A stretch of 64,000 bases of DNA, taken from Clostridia bacterium (GTDB taxonomy: Bacteria > Bacillota > Clostridia > Lachnospirales > Lachnospiraceae). The notes beneath the pieces were generated by a model. That model was not told the origin of the DNA, made no database searches, and was given only the letters and a program-made list of their open reading frames with translations. Positions 15,652 through 24,385 of this stretch are shown here, in pieces. Location of the stretch: the NCBI GenBank assembly GCA_910575725.1, contig CAJTFE010000002.1:1-64000 (forward strand). The letters are read 5' to 3'. The position numbers and the translations under genes are program-made. How positions within the stretch are numbered: position 1 is the stretch's first letter; the number at the start of each line of letters is the position of its first letter.

Positions 15652-16710
15652 CTATTCTGTTTCCAGATAAGCCGCAATGATCTCCTCAAAGCTGCCGGAC
15701 ATTTCATCCAGAAGCGCATCAGATTCTTCCGCATTCAAAGGCATATAGGTCATTCCGGCCTCCTCTACCAATGTTCTGCATGCATCCGTATGAATCGCCT
15801 CGTCAAATCCACTCTGTAAAGCTTCCAGCACCTCAGGCGGCGTATCTGCTCTGGCTGTAATTCCCCGGACAGCCATAATCGTCAGATCCACGCCATTTTC
15901 CTTAAACGTAGGTACATCCGGATAGCTCTCCAGCCTCTCATTTGCCGCTACTCCCAATACTTTCAAATCACCGGAGGTAATATTCGCCGCCGCTTCCGGA
16001 ATCGAGCAGATAACAGCATCCACATGTCCGCCGAGAGCATCTACAATTGCGCTGGCCGCTCCGTCATAAGGAATATGATTGAAGCTTGCGCCTGTATCCA
16101 GTTCAATGCCGATAGCTGCCAAATGCCAGATATTCCCCATACCCGCATTGCCAAGCTGGATGGTTCCCGGATTGTCAACCGCTGCCTGTACGAACTCTTC
16201 CATCGTCTCATACTTGGAATCCGCAGGTACAATAATCGCAGCCGCCTCGCCGTTTACAATACAGATCTGCTTAAATGCATCTCTTGTAACCTCTGCCGGA
16301 GCCAGACCCAAAAGGGGAAGCGTTATCAAATCTACGGAGGACATCCCCATGGTATACCCGTCTGCATCCCTTCCAAGCATTTCTACCAATCCAATGGAGC
16401 CAGAACCGCCTGTCACATTCTCTACATTGATTGTCTGTCCAAACTGCTCTTCTCCTGTCTGGGCCAGGATGCGAAGCGCCAGATCGCTTCCGCCTCCTGC
16501 TGCATAAGGACAGATAATCGTCATAGTGGAGGATGGGAAATCCGTGGATTTATTCTCTGCCGGCCCGGATGTTTCTTCCGTTTCCTTCGCCGGTTCCTCT
16601 GCCTGTTCCTTTCCCTCCGCCGGGCTGCCCTCCTGACTGCTGCCGCAGCCTGCCAGTAAAGCTGCCGTTATTACTGCACAAAGAATACGAGCAACACTTC
16701 TCTTTTTCAT
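15652..16710 (-). CDS. tctC: Tripartite tricarboxylate transporter, binding lipoprotein TctC
   Basis: 352 aa. Signal peptide with lipobox LLAGC (Cys at about 22), a Glu-rich linker to about residue 58, then the Bug/TctC solute-binding fold with ICPYAAGGGSDLALRILA, NVTGGSGSIGLVEM and FNHIPYDGAASAIVDALGG. It captures a carboxylate outside the cell for TctAB. The ligand cannot be read from sequence. It lies directly after the DapA-family gene and belongs to its operon. Confidence 0.94.
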   Translation of the reverse strand: MKKRSVARILCAVITAALLAGCGSSQEGSPAEGKEQAEEPAKETEETSGPAENKSTDFPSSTMTIICPYAAGGGSDLALRILAQTGEEQFGQTINVENVTGGSGSIGLVEMLGRDADGYTMGMSSVDLITLPLLGLAPAEVTRDAFKQICIVNGEAAAIIVPADSKYETMEEFVQAAVDNPGTIQLGNAGMGNIWHLAAIGIELDTGASFNHIPYDGAASAIVDALGGHVDAVICSIPEAAANITSGDLKVLGVAANERLESYPDVPTFKENGVDLTIMAVRGITARADTPPEVLEALQSGFDEAIHTDACRTLVEEAGMTYMPLNAEESDALLDEMSGSFEEIIAAYLETE

Positions 16711-16741
16711 TTTGCCTACGCCCCTTTCTCTTTTCCGTCAA

Positions 16742-17647
16742 TTACTGCATGTCCGCAAGTAATTTTTCGATTTTCTTTTTATTGGCTTCGTCAAGCTCTC
16801 CCAAGGGCTTCCGCGGAAGTCCTGCATAATCAAGTCCCTGCGCCTGCAGTGTATACTTGCAGATCTCCTGCCAGTGAGGAACCTCATCTACCTTGTCATG
16901 GAAGAAATAATCTATGTAAGGCTGAATCCGATCCTGGGCTGCTCTTGCTCCCTTCACATCTCCCGCAAAAGCGGCATCCATAATGGCACGGCACTGCTTG
17001 GGAAGAACTGCCGGGAATCCGGACAGCCAGCCGTCTGCTCCGCACAGGCATCCCTCAAGGGCTGCATAATCATGTCCATAGAATACAGTCAGCTTGTCTT
17101 TGCAGTGGAATTTCAGTTCATGTACTCTGTTGGGATCTCCGTGTGCTGCTTTGATAGACTGAATGGTTCCATCCTCGACCAATTCCTTTATCTCCGGAAT
17201 GGTCAGCTCATAGCCGGCGAACCATGGATTGTTGTAAATCATAATATCTATATCCAGCGCCGCCCGCAAATCACGGAAATGCTGCAGCACTGCTTTTTTA
17301 TGAGGCTTCAGATAAAAAGGCAGGATCACCATGACGCCGTCTGCACCCTGCTCCTGCGCATATTGGCTCATCTTAATTGTATTCAGGGTGTCGTACCTTC
17401 CGGTGCCGCATATAAGCGGTACCTGTCCCTGAAGGTAATTCGCCACATGACCGATAATCTCTCTTTGTTCCTCCATATTCATGGCAATGTTCTCGCCGGT
17501 AGAGCCGCAGATGGAAATGCTCTGCGCACCGTTGTCCAGAAGCCAGTCCAGATACTTTTCCATCCCCTTCTTGTTGTAGGTCTGATCCGCATTCCAAAGC
17601 GTCATTGACGCAGGGCAGAGCCCATAAGCTTTTTTCACATCTTTCAT
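16742..17647 (-). CDS. DapA/NanA-family aldolase or lyase
   Basis: 301 aa TIM-barrel protein of the dihydrodipicolinate synthase / N-acetylneuraminate lyase superfamily. Key sites are ICGSTGENIAMN (phosphate or carboxylate loop), the tyrosine in MIYNNPW and the Schiff-base lysine in SIKAAHGD. Members split or build 2-oxo acids. Linkage to a carboxylate transporter and an FCD-type regulator points to breakdown of an imported sugar acid or similar compound rather than lysine synthesis. ATG 17647 is preferred; an upstream GTG would place the AAAGGAG site inside the gene. Confidence 0.88.
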   Translation of the reverse strand: MKDVKKAYGLCPASMTLWNADQTYNKKGMEKYLDWLLDNGAQSISICGSTGENIAMNMEEQREIIGHVANYLQGQVPLICGTGRYDTLNTIKMSQYAQEQGADGVMVILPFYLKPHKKAVLQHFRDLRAALDIDIMIYNNPWFAGYELTIPEIKELVEDGTIQSIKAAHGDPNRVHELKFHCKDKLTVFYGHDYAALEGCLCGADGWLSGFPAVLPKQCRAIMDAAFAGDVKGARAAQDRIQPYIDYFFHDKVDEVPHWQEICKYTLQAQGLDYAGLPRKPLGELDEANKKKIEKLLADMQ

Positions 17648-17772
17648 GCCTTTTGTTTCTCCTTTCACATCTTCCTTTTTTCTTTATCCATTATATAACT
17701 TCTTCTGCCGGCCGCTTTTGGATGCCCGACGTATTTCTTTTTCTGGTATCCTCTTTCCTTCGGCATATTTAA

Positions 17773-17826
17773 ATTATAAATATCACATTTAAAATTGTCA
17801 ATATAAAATAAAAAATTTTTTATTTT
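17773..17826 (-). promoter_or_regulatory. Promoter of the lyase-tctCBA operon with A/T motif
   Basis: Minus strand consensus TTGACA (17796-17801), 17-bp spacer, TATAAT (17773-17778). Nine bases upstream of the -35, AAAAATTTTTTATTTT (17811-17826) is found; the same 16 bases occur upstream of the -35 of the FCD regulator gene. It may be an UP element or the regulator's site. Confidence 0.8.
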
Positions 17827-17917
17827 TAATTTATATTAATGTGGGCTAGTACAAAATAAGCAGTCAGATAATAAAAAACGAAGGACTGCTGCTTTTTCAA
17901 GAGTAATCATAGGACAC

Positions 17918-17967
17918 AAAAAGGCTGCTTTGAAAACATATCTCGCGATACCTTTTCAAAACAGCCC
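17918..17967 (-). terminator. Terminator downstream of the FCD regulator gene
   Basis: Minus strand GGCTGTTTTGAAAA pairs with TTTTCAAAGCAGCC, followed by TTTTTG. It separates the regulator gene from the lyase operon promoter. Confidence 0.75.
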
Positions 17968-18004
17968 CAAAGCTGAAACATCAAAAAATCATAAAACATC
18001 CCTG

Positions 18005-18047
18005 GTGCTCCGGCCGGTAATCATACAGTCAGTGCCGGATGGAGCAC
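18005..18047. repeat. GC-rich hairpin at the end of the FCD regulator gene
   Basis: GTGCTCCGGCCGG and CCGGATGGAGCAC pair around an 18-base loop; the last base pair touches the TAG stop of the regulator gene. Possible first part of a tandem terminator. Confidence 0.55.
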
Positions 18048-18682
18048 TAGAATGGTGCAGAAAAACTAAAAATATGCTCCTTCATCTTTTTCAGGCTTCC
18101 GGCCAAATCATGATCACGCATCAATTTGACCAGCTGAACGTGGCTTTTTGCCGCCTTTTCAAAATTTCGCTCCTCCAAAGGAAGGATTAGATAATTGGCT
18201 ACAATAAATTTTCCTTGTATGCGCTTATATTCTGCCGTCAGATACTCATTCCCGCATTTGGCAATTAAGGTTCTATGGAATTCCAAATCTTTTTTGTTAA
18301 ATTGAAGCTTGTCATCCATATGCAATGCCTGAATCCCTTTTACAGCAATATCATCCAGCAAATCATAAAATGCGTCATCCGCCTGTTCCATTCCCAGTAT
18401 TTTTTCTATGGCAAATTCTTCCATCAAAAGGCGCACTTCGCATATCTTTGCCATCTGTTCTTCCTCAAATACAGGAACCATGACTCTTCCATTTTTCATC
18501 ATCTCCAAAAGGCCGTCATTTGCCAAAAGCCTGACCGCCTGTGTAACCGGAGTACGGCTCACCTCATATTTATTTGCAAATTCATCAAGCAGAATCGTCT
18601 GGCCCATCTGATATTCGCCAAGAATCAAAGAATCCACGATATGATCATAAATAATGACATCAAGATTACTTTTTACTTTCAT
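18047..18682 (-). CDS. GntR family transcriptional regulator (FadR/FCD type)
   Basis: 211 aa. N-terminal winged helix (about 5-70) with LLDEFANKYEVSRTPVTQAV; the C-terminal all-helical FCD domain (about 80-205) has the metal-binding style residues in EVRLLMEEFAIEK and FHRTLIAKCGNEYL. FCD regulators usually answer organic acids, which fits control of the neighbouring lyase-tctCBA operon on the same strand. It is transcribed from its own promoter and ends at two hairpins before that operon. Confidence 0.92.
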   Translation of the reverse strand: MKVKSNLDVIIYDHIVDSLILGEYQMGQTILLDEFANKYEVSRTPVTQAVRLLANDGLLEMMKNGRVMVPVFEEEQMAKICEVRLLMEEFAIEKILGMEQADDAFYDLLDDIAVKGIQALHMDDKLQFNKKDLEFHRTLIAKCGNEYLTAEYKRIQGKFIVANYLILPLEERNFEKAAKSHVQLVKLMRDHDLAGSLKKMKEHIFSFSAPF

Positions 18683-18716
18683 AAAAACACATTCCTTTTT
18701 TCATTCATTTTCAACC

Positions 18717-18767
18717 ATTTTATGACAATTCTGCTTATTTTGCAATAGGAGAAAAATTTTTTATTTT
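18717..18767 (-). promoter_or_regulatory. Promoter of the FCD regulator gene
   Basis: Minus strand TTGCAA (18740-18745), 17-bp spacer, TAAAAT (18717-18722). The 16-mer AAAAATTTTTTATTTT (18752-18767), shared with the lyase operon promoter, sits 6 bases upstream of the -35. Confidence 0.65.
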
Positions 18768-18845
18768 AAATATATACCACTCCTCTTAACAGACCGGGAA
18801 GCTTTTCTTTCTCAATGCAGAAAAATTTCATTCCACCGCTTTATA

Positions 18846-20252
18846 TTATTCTCCTGACAATCTCCGGCCCATCAGAACGCCCATCATGGAGGCCATCATC
18901 AGACCTCTCGTCCAGCCGCTGGAATCGCCCAGGCAGTAGAGTCCCTTGATGTTTGTGGTAAAGTCCGGCGTCATCTTGATGCGGTTGCTGTAGAACTTAA
19001 GCTCCGGCGAATAAAGAAGCGTTTCGTTGGCGGCAAAGCCCGGAACTACGTGATCGACAGACTGGATGAAATTGATAATGTTTATCATGGCACGGTAAGG
19101 CATGGCTGCGGTAATGTCGCCGGCTACTGCGTCCGGCAGCGTGGGCCTTACGTTGGACTGGCTCAGCTCCTTCTGCCAGGTACGCTTTCCTCCCAGAATG
19201 TCCCCGTAGCGCTGCACCAGGATCTTACCGTCCCCAAGCATGTTCGTAAGCTCGCCTACTTTTTTCGCATAGGCAATGGGCTGGTTGAAGGGGTGGGTGA
19301 AGTTGTGGGAGCACAGGATGGCCAGGTTGGTGTTATTGGATTTCAAATCCTTGTAGGAATGGCCGTTAACTACTGCCAGATCGTTGTCGTAGTTTTCCTG
19401 GCTCACAAAGCCTCCCGGGTTCTGACAGAAGGTACGGACCTTGTTCTTAAAAGGCAGGGGATAGCCGATAAGCTTGGATTCATAGAGAATATTATTGACA
19501 TCCTCCATAATCTCATTGCGCACCTCTACCCGGACGCCGATATCTACCGTTCCCGGCTCATGGGCAATTTTATGCTGTTCACAGACCTTTTCCAGCCAGT
19601 CGGCGCCTTTGCGTCCGGCCGCCACAACGACATGTTCTGCGTAAATGGTTTCTTCCTCTGCATGGGTTCCGGCCTTTTCGATGACAACGCCCTTGCAGGT
19701 CTCCTGCTCTACAATGATATCACGGCATTGGTGTCCGAAGATAATGTCTACCCCGTGGTTCAGCAGATACTGCTCAATCTCGTAATAAATCTCCTGGGCC
19801 TTTTCGGTTCCCAGATGGCGGATCGGGCAGTCTACCAGCTTCAGGCCGGCTTGGATGGCACGCTTACGCACATCTTTCACCCCACGCTCGTTACTGACTC
19901 CCTCCACTCTGGTATCCGCACCGAATTCCAGATAAATTTTATCCGTATAGTCAATCATTTCCTGGGCAAAATCCTCCCCGATAAGCCTCGGCAGATCGCC
20001 GCCCACCTCATAGCTTAAGGAAAGCTTCCCATCGGAAAAAGCGCCGGCACCCGAAAATCCGGTTGTAATATTACAGTAGGGCTTACAGCTTATGCACTCC
20101 TTCGTCTTTGACTTAGGACAGGTACGCTTCTCCACCGGCTTCCCCTTCTCTACAAGCACAATTTTCTTTTTGCTGCCCTGTTTGAGCATCTCAAGGGCCG
20201 TAAAAATCCCGGCAGGCCCCGCTCCGATAATACAAATATCCGTGTTCCTCAT
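18846..20252 (-). CDS. FAD-dependent oxidoreductase (COG2509 type)
   Basis: 468 aa. N-terminal FAD-binding Rossmann motif GAGPAGIFTALEML (about 10-23), then a cysteine group TCPKSKTKECISCKPYCN (about 42-60) and GFSGAGAFSDGKLSLS; late motifs AAGRKGADWL and GLYCLGDSSGWTRGL. This matches a widespread clostridial family of uncharacterised FAD-dependent dehydrogenases. Its substrate is unknown. ATG 20252 (MRNTDICIIG) is chosen because GGAGG lies 6 bases upstream. No operon partner is evident. Confidence 0.88.
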   Translation of the reverse strand: MRNTDICIIGAGPAGIFTALEMLKQGSKKKIVLVEKGKPVEKRTCPKSKTKECISCKPYCNITTGFSGAGAFSDGKLSLSYEVGGDLPRLIGEDFAQEMIDYTDKIYLEFGADTRVEGVSNERGVKDVRKRAIQAGLKLVDCPIRHLGTEKAQEIYYEIEQYLLNHGVDIIFGHQCRDIIVEQETCKGVVIEKAGTHAEEETIYAEHVVVAAGRKGADWLEKVCEQHKIAHEPGTVDIGVRVEVRNEIMEDVNNILYESKLIGYPLPFKNKVRTFCQNPGGFVSQENYDNDLAVVNGHSYKDLKSNNTNLAILCSHNFTHPFNQPIAYAKKVGELTNMLGDGKILVQRYGDILGGKRTWQKELSQSNVRPTLPDAVAGDITAAMPYRAMINIINFIQSVDHVVPGFAANETLLYSPELKFYSNRIKMTPDFTTNIKGLYCLGDSSGWTRGLMMASMMGVLMGRRLSGE

Positions 20253-20255
20253 AAT

Positions 20256-20298
20256 CCGCCTCCATTCCAGTTCTGCAAACTGCCGCTGTTTCTGGTTC
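20256..20298 (-). repeat. Minimal family-2 remnant before the FAD oxidoreductase
   Basis: Transcribed sense GAACCAGAAACAG ... GCAGAACTGGAATGGAGG matches only the two outer edges of family 2, with the centre missing, and again ends in the ribosome binding site. Confidence 0.45.
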
Positions 20299-20361
20299 AC
20301 TTACCGTTCTTCCTTACGCTTCCCTAATCTTCTGCCGGGAAAACGAAACGGCATCCCAATA

Positions 20362-20559
20362 TCACATAAAATAGTTACACTTCTCTAAATAGAATTGCTG
20401 CTCTTTTTCAAACAGACTGACTAATTTACTCAATGCTTTTACTTCTCTGTACTCTTTCAAGCCCTCCAGATACTCATTTCTATTTGCATCTTCAATCACA
20501 ACCGGCGCAATACCATTCTTTAGGCACTCCCGGAAAAGAATTAACCTGCCTTTCTGCAA
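20362..20559 (-). pseudogene. C-terminal remnant of a Fic-like protein
   Basis: 65 codons: LILFRECLKNGIAPVVIEDA and YLEGLKEYREVKAL are typical of the end of Fic-family proteins (about 200-350 aa when whole). A TAG stop lies three codons before the possible TTG start, and the catalytic HxFxDGNGRxxR core is absent. It is squeezed between the TraX-like gene and the FAD oxidoreductase. Most likely a decayed fragment, unlikely to be translated usefully. Confidence 0.6.
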
Positions 20560-20581
20560 ACCATCAAGCTATTGTCCGTCC

Positions 20582-21331
20582 TCACAAAATATTCACCAGC
20601 AAAAACCTTCCAACCACCCAAAGCGCCGCCAAATGCACCGGATAAAATCCATAAAAAAAGTATTTCAACTGCCGTCCCCTCTCCCCATTATAGAGGGCAA
20701 TCAGCAAAAAGGAGACCACCACAGGCCACTCCAAAGCATTAAAAGCCACGAGCACAATCGTACAGACAGCCGCCCGGACCCAGGGCAATTCCCGCAAAAG
20801 AAACATGATCACAATCACCAGAACCCCCACAGCCCCATAATCCGTATGCAAAAGCTGTGCAGCAAAAGCCGGAAGCAAAAGGCCGGCCGGGAGCCTCCAG
20901 AGCTGCAGCCTCCACCCTTTCAAAATCCACACCGCAAGAAGTCCCAAAACAAGGGTCAGATACACATTCTGGCTTCCTGCAAAAAAGGGCGTATTATGAA
21001 AAGCCAGATCAAAAGGCACCTCCGACAAAAGGGCGAACACCGTCATCCGAAGCATATACTTCCCCATATTCCGAGTATGCACCGCCCCCTCCACCAGAAG
21101 AAAGCAAAACAAAGGAAAAGCAATCCGCCCAACAAGCCGCAGCTGGATATCAAAATCATACCAGGCCATAATCTGTTCCCCGGTAAGCCGCCCGGCCAGA
21201 GGAGAAGAGCCGTAGGCATTCATCACAAACACCTCCAGAAGGCAGGCCCCCGCATGGTCAATCAGCATCGTCACAATGGCAATCCATTTCAGCGCACTTC
21301 CGGTCAGCGGCAATCTCCTTCCGGTACTCAT
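20582..21331 (-). CDS. TraX-family integral membrane protein
   Basis: 249 aa with about seven or eight hydrophobic segments. The start LTGSALKWIAIVTMLIDHAG and GRIAFPLFCFLLVEGAVHT are the TraX hallmark; the family includes the F-plasmid pilin acetylase, but chromosomal Firmicute members are general acyltransferase-like proteins of unknown substrate. ATGA overlap (4 bp) with the hexapeptide-repeat gene upstream indicates translational coupling. No conjugation genes are nearby. Confidence 0.88.
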   Translation of the reverse strand: MSTGRRLPLTGSALKWIAIVTMLIDHAGACLLEVFVMNAYGSSPLAGRLTGEQIMAWYDFDIQLRLVGRIAFPLFCFLLVEGAVHTRNMGKYMLRMTVFALLSEVPFDLAFHNTPFFAGSQNVYLTLVLGLLAVWILKGWRLQLWRLPAGLLLPAFAAQLLHTDYGAVGVLVIVIMFLLRELPWVRAAVCTIVLVAFNALEWPVVVSFLLIALYNGERGRQLKYFFYGFYPVHLAALWVVGRFLLVNIL

Positions 21332-21993
21332 CTCTTCTGTGCTACCTCTCCCTGTTTTTTATAAATGGAATCCGAAGCCACCACGCCGCGCACAGAGGAC
21401 AGGGGATAAATATTGCTATTCCTTCCAATCACTGTACCCGGATTCAGCACAGAGCCGCAGCCGACCTCTACCTCATCGCCAATCATAGCCCCAAACTTCT
21501 TAATCCCCGTCTCAATATCTCCCTCAGGCGTATGCACCTTCACCAGAAGCTTATCAGACTTCACATTCGAAGTGATAGAGCCGGCCCCCATATGGGCCTT
21601 GAATCCCAAAATAGAATCTCCAACATAGTTGTAATGAGGCACCTGCACCTTATTAAACAGAATCACATTCTTAAGCTCTGTGGAATTCCCCACCACAGCG
21701 CCCTCTCCTACCAGAGCATTTCCCCGGATAAAGGCACAGTGGCGCACCTCCGCATCTTTCCCGATGATCGCCGGCCCGGTAATGGACGCCGTGGGAGCTA
21801 CCTTTGCAGAACGGGCAATCCAGATATTTTCCCCCTGCTTCTCATATTCTTCCTCGCTTAAGGAAGCGCCAAGCTCCATAATAAAAGCTCCGATCTCCGG
21901 CAATGCCTCCCAGGGATAAGTCACCCTGGACAGCAGCGGCGCTGCCAATGTCTCTGTTAATGTGTAGAGGTTTTTAACTTCTAATTCTTTCAT
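21328..21993 (-). CDS. Left-handed beta-helix (hexapeptide repeat) protein
   Basis: 221 aa. From about residue 55 on it has the hexapeptide periodicity of a left-handed beta-helix (IARSAKVAPTASITGPAIIG and GKDAEVRHCAFIRGNALVG), as in the C-terminal acyltransferase half of GlmU. The sugar-nucleotidyl domain of GlmU is missing. Probably a nucleotide-sugar or small-molecule acyltransferase, or a scaffold; substrate unknown. Its stop overlaps the TraX-like start. Confidence 0.8.
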   Translation of the reverse strand: MKELEVKNLYTLTETLAAPLLSRVTYPWEALPEIGAFIMELGASLSEEEYEKQGENIWIARSAKVAPTASITGPAIIGKDAEVRHCAFIRGNALVGEGAVVGNSTELKNVILFNKVQVPHYNYVGDSILGFKAHMGAGSITSNVKSDKLLVKVHTPEGDIETGIKKFGAMIGDEVEVGCGSVLNPGTVIGRNSNIYPLSSVRGVVASDSIYKKQGEVAQKR

Positions 21994-22008
21994 AATCTTC
22001 CACTCCTT

Positions 22009-24042
22009 TTATTTTGATTTAATGCTTCCCGTCTCTTTTTTCTTAGAAGCCTTATAAAATCCCGAAGCCGCGTCAAAGCAGGGCTTAAGCGCCCTCCGGT
22101 AATCGGCGCCCAGAACAGCCTGTGTCTTATCCGTAATAAACTTTTCAAGCTTCTGCATATAAAATTCTTCCGTAATACTGCCCTCCGCCATCTGGGTCAG
22201 TCCCTTCTCCCAGCTTGCCGTCAGCTCCGGATTCAAAAGGCTGTAAATAGAAGCCCGGACCACATCGTAGATCATCTCTCCCAGCAGGGTCGGCGTTATA
22301 ATCTGGGTCTTTGGATTTAAGGCTATGTACTTATTATTGACAAGCTTTTTCAGAATCTCCGCCCGGGTTGCGCTGGTTCCGATGCCGCTGCCCTTGATCT
22401 GGGCCCGAAGCTCCTCGTCCTCAATCAGCTGCCCTGCATTTTCCATAGCAAGAATCATGGAACCGGAATTGTACCGCTTGGGAGGCGACGTTTCTCCCTC
22501 TTTGATAACGAAATCCCGAACCTCCACCGGATCGCCTTTTTTCAGGCTCTTCAAAAGCTCCAGAAATTCTGTATCGCAGCGGACATCCTCGGCCTCTTCT
22601 CCCTTTTTCCTGCTGCTGTCTCCGGAATTGTTCGGCATCACCTTCAGATACCCCTCGGACAGCAGAATCTTAAAGCTGGAAAAAAACTTCTCTCCCCGGA
22701 CCGCCGTCACAAGCTGTACCTTCTGATACTCCGCAGCCGGGTAAAAGATCGCCAGAAACCTCCGTGCTATCAGCTCATAAACCTGCTCCGACAGCTGGGA
22801 CAGGCTCTTTAGCGCCCCGAATCCCTGGCCTGTGGGAACAATGGCGTAGTGATCCGTAATCTGCTTATCGTTCACATACCTCGTCTTCGCAAGGGTTTTC
22901 CAGGATGTCCCGGCAAGAACCTCGCCTGCAAAGGCGGACAGCTTCTGATAATTCCGAAGCCCTCCGATATTCCGCCCAATCTCCTTAGCCGCCGCCGTGG
23001 ACAGCACGCGGGCATCTGTTCTTGGATAGGTCACAAGCTTTTTCTCATACAGCTCCTGAACCACCCGAAGGGTTTCATCGGGGCTGATCTTAAAGAGACG
23101 GGAGCACTCGTTCTGAAGCTCCGCCAGGTTGAACAGCAAGGGCGGATTCTTCTTCTCTTTTTTCCGCTCCAGGGAAAAGACTGTGGACTTTATGGGCTGT
23201 TCCTCTTTCAAAAAGCCTATCAGCGCTTCTGCATCCTCTTTTTTCTTAAATCCGTTTTCCTTATATAGCTTGGGAGACTGGAAGTAAGGAGAGCCCTCCT
23301 GGGCGCGCCACTCTCCTCTGGCCTCACGGCCCTTCAGGGTGAATTCCTGCTCCACCCGGTAAAAGGGCGTCTTTACAAACTCCCGTATCTCCCTCTCGCG
23401 CTTTACCACCATTCCCAGGACGCAGGTCATTACACGGCCCACGGAGATAACCGTCCGGTTTACCTTCAGATAGTTGGAAATGGTATCGCCGTATTTTAAG
23501 GTCAGCAGACGGGAAAAATTAATTCCCATCAGATAGTCCTCCTTGGCCCTAAGATAGGCGGCGCTGGAGAGATTGTCGTACTCGGAGAGATCCTTTGCCT
23601 CCCGGATTCCACGCAGAATCTCTTCTTCGGTCTGTGAATCAATCCACACCCGGCGGCGCTTTTTTCCCTTTACCCCTGCCATCTGCTCCACCAGGCGGTA
23701 GATATACTCGCCTTCCCGTCCGGAGTCGGTGCAGACATAGATGGTCTCCACATCCGGCCGGTTTAACAGCCCCTTCACGGTCTCAAACTGCCTGCTCACG
23801 GAAGGGATGATCTCATATTTAAATTCATCCGGAAGAAACGGCAGGGTGGCAAGGCTCCACCGCTTGAACTTCGGATCGTAAACCTCTGGGTAGCTCATGG
23901 TTACCAGATGGCCCACGCACCAGGTTACTATGCTGTCCTCTCCCTCCAGGTAACCGTCCCGTCGGGAGGCGCTAAGCCCCAGCACCCTGGCAAATTCCTG
24001 GGCCACGCTGGGCTTTTCCGCAATATAGAGTGATTTTCCCAT
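22009..24042 (-). CDS. topB: DNA topoisomerase III
   Basis: 677 aa type IA topoisomerase, which passes single strands to decatenate DNA. N-terminal TOPRIM with SLYIAEKPSVAQEFARVLG and CTDSGREGEYIYRLV (the usual D-x-E is written here as DSGREGE); the active tyrosine lies in KLVTYPRTDARVL (about residue 340). C-terminal basic tail instead of zinc fingers. ATG 24042 (MGKSLYIAEK) is chosen: homologous proteins begin here and GGTGA precedes it. It stands alone with its own promoter. Confidence 0.95.
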   Translation of the reverse strand: MGKSLYIAEKPSVAQEFARVLGLSASRRDGYLEGEDSIVTWCVGHLVTMSYPEVYDPKFKRWSLATLPFLPDEFKYEIIPSVSRQFETVKGLLNRPDVETIYVCTDSGREGEYIYRLVEQMAGVKGKKRRRVWIDSQTEEEILRGIREAKDLSEYDNLSSAAYLRAKEDYLMGINFSRLLTLKYGDTISNYLKVNRTVISVGRVMTCVLGMVVKREREIREFVKTPFYRVEQEFTLKGREARGEWRAQEGSPYFQSPKLYKENGFKKKEDAEALIGFLKEEQPIKSTVFSLERKKEKKNPPLLFNLAELQNECSRLFKISPDETLRVVQELYEKKLVTYPRTDARVLSTAAAKEIGRNIGGLRNYQKLSAFAGEVLAGTSWKTLAKTRYVNDKQITDHYAIVPTGQGFGALKSLSQLSEQVYELIARRFLAIFYPAAEYQKVQLVTAVRGEKFFSSFKILLSEGYLKVMPNNSGDSSRKKGEEAEDVRCDTEFLELLKSLKKGDPVEVRDFVIKEGETSPPKRYNSGSMILAMENAGQLIEDEELRAQIKGSGIGTSATRAEILKKLVNNKYIALNPKTQIITPTLLGEMIYDVVRASIYSLLNPELTASWEKGLTQMAEGSITEEFYMQKLEKFITDKTQAVLGADYRRALKPCFDAASGFYKASKKKETGSIKSK

Positions 24043-24203
24043 AATTTCACCAAGCCTCAAGCAAAAATGCCTGCATTTTCATTTGAGGCACAAACACAAA
24101 GGGGAAAGAAACATTTGCAGTCAAAGCTTTCTTTGTTTTCCTTCGCCCTTCCTCTTTTATATCTTTACTTTCAGTTACTGCGTCTTTTACAAAAGACTTT
24201 TTT

Positions 24204-24233
24204 ATTCTAACACAGAGAGACTGTATCTGGCAA
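24204..24233 (-). promoter_or_regulatory. Probable topB promoter
   Basis: Minus strand TTGCCA (24228-24233), 18-bp spacer, TAGAAT (24204-24209). It gives a leader of about 155 nt that contains a small palindrome AAGTCTTTTGTAAAAGACG. No real gene was recognised in the leader. Confidence 0.5.
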
Positions 24234-24292
24234 CGATAAATCATTGTCTTCACAAATGCCTGGCCAAATTTTATTCCTACAGGATATTTAAC

Positions 24293-24321
24293 TTGTGAAA
24301 CAAAGCCCTCCATGCTAGAAT
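24293..24321 (+). promoter_or_regulatory. Promoter of the AAA/PD-(D/E)XK gene
   Basis: TTGTGA (24293-24298), 17-bp spacer, TAGAAT (24316-24321) with an extended TG at 24313-24314. Confidence 0.65.
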
Positions 24322-24385
24322 AAAGGAAATCAGACGTTACCGTTCACACGCAATGTCAGTTCGGACAGCAGAATGGAGATTTTAT

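Noticed and set aside
20582-21331. Conjugation locus because of TraX similarity
   Set aside because: No other transfer genes; chromosomal TraX-family proteins are common in Firmicutes.
24047-24313. 88-codon minus-strand frame upstream of topB
   Set aside because: Spans the topB promoter, overlaps the topB start, no SD and no recognisable family.
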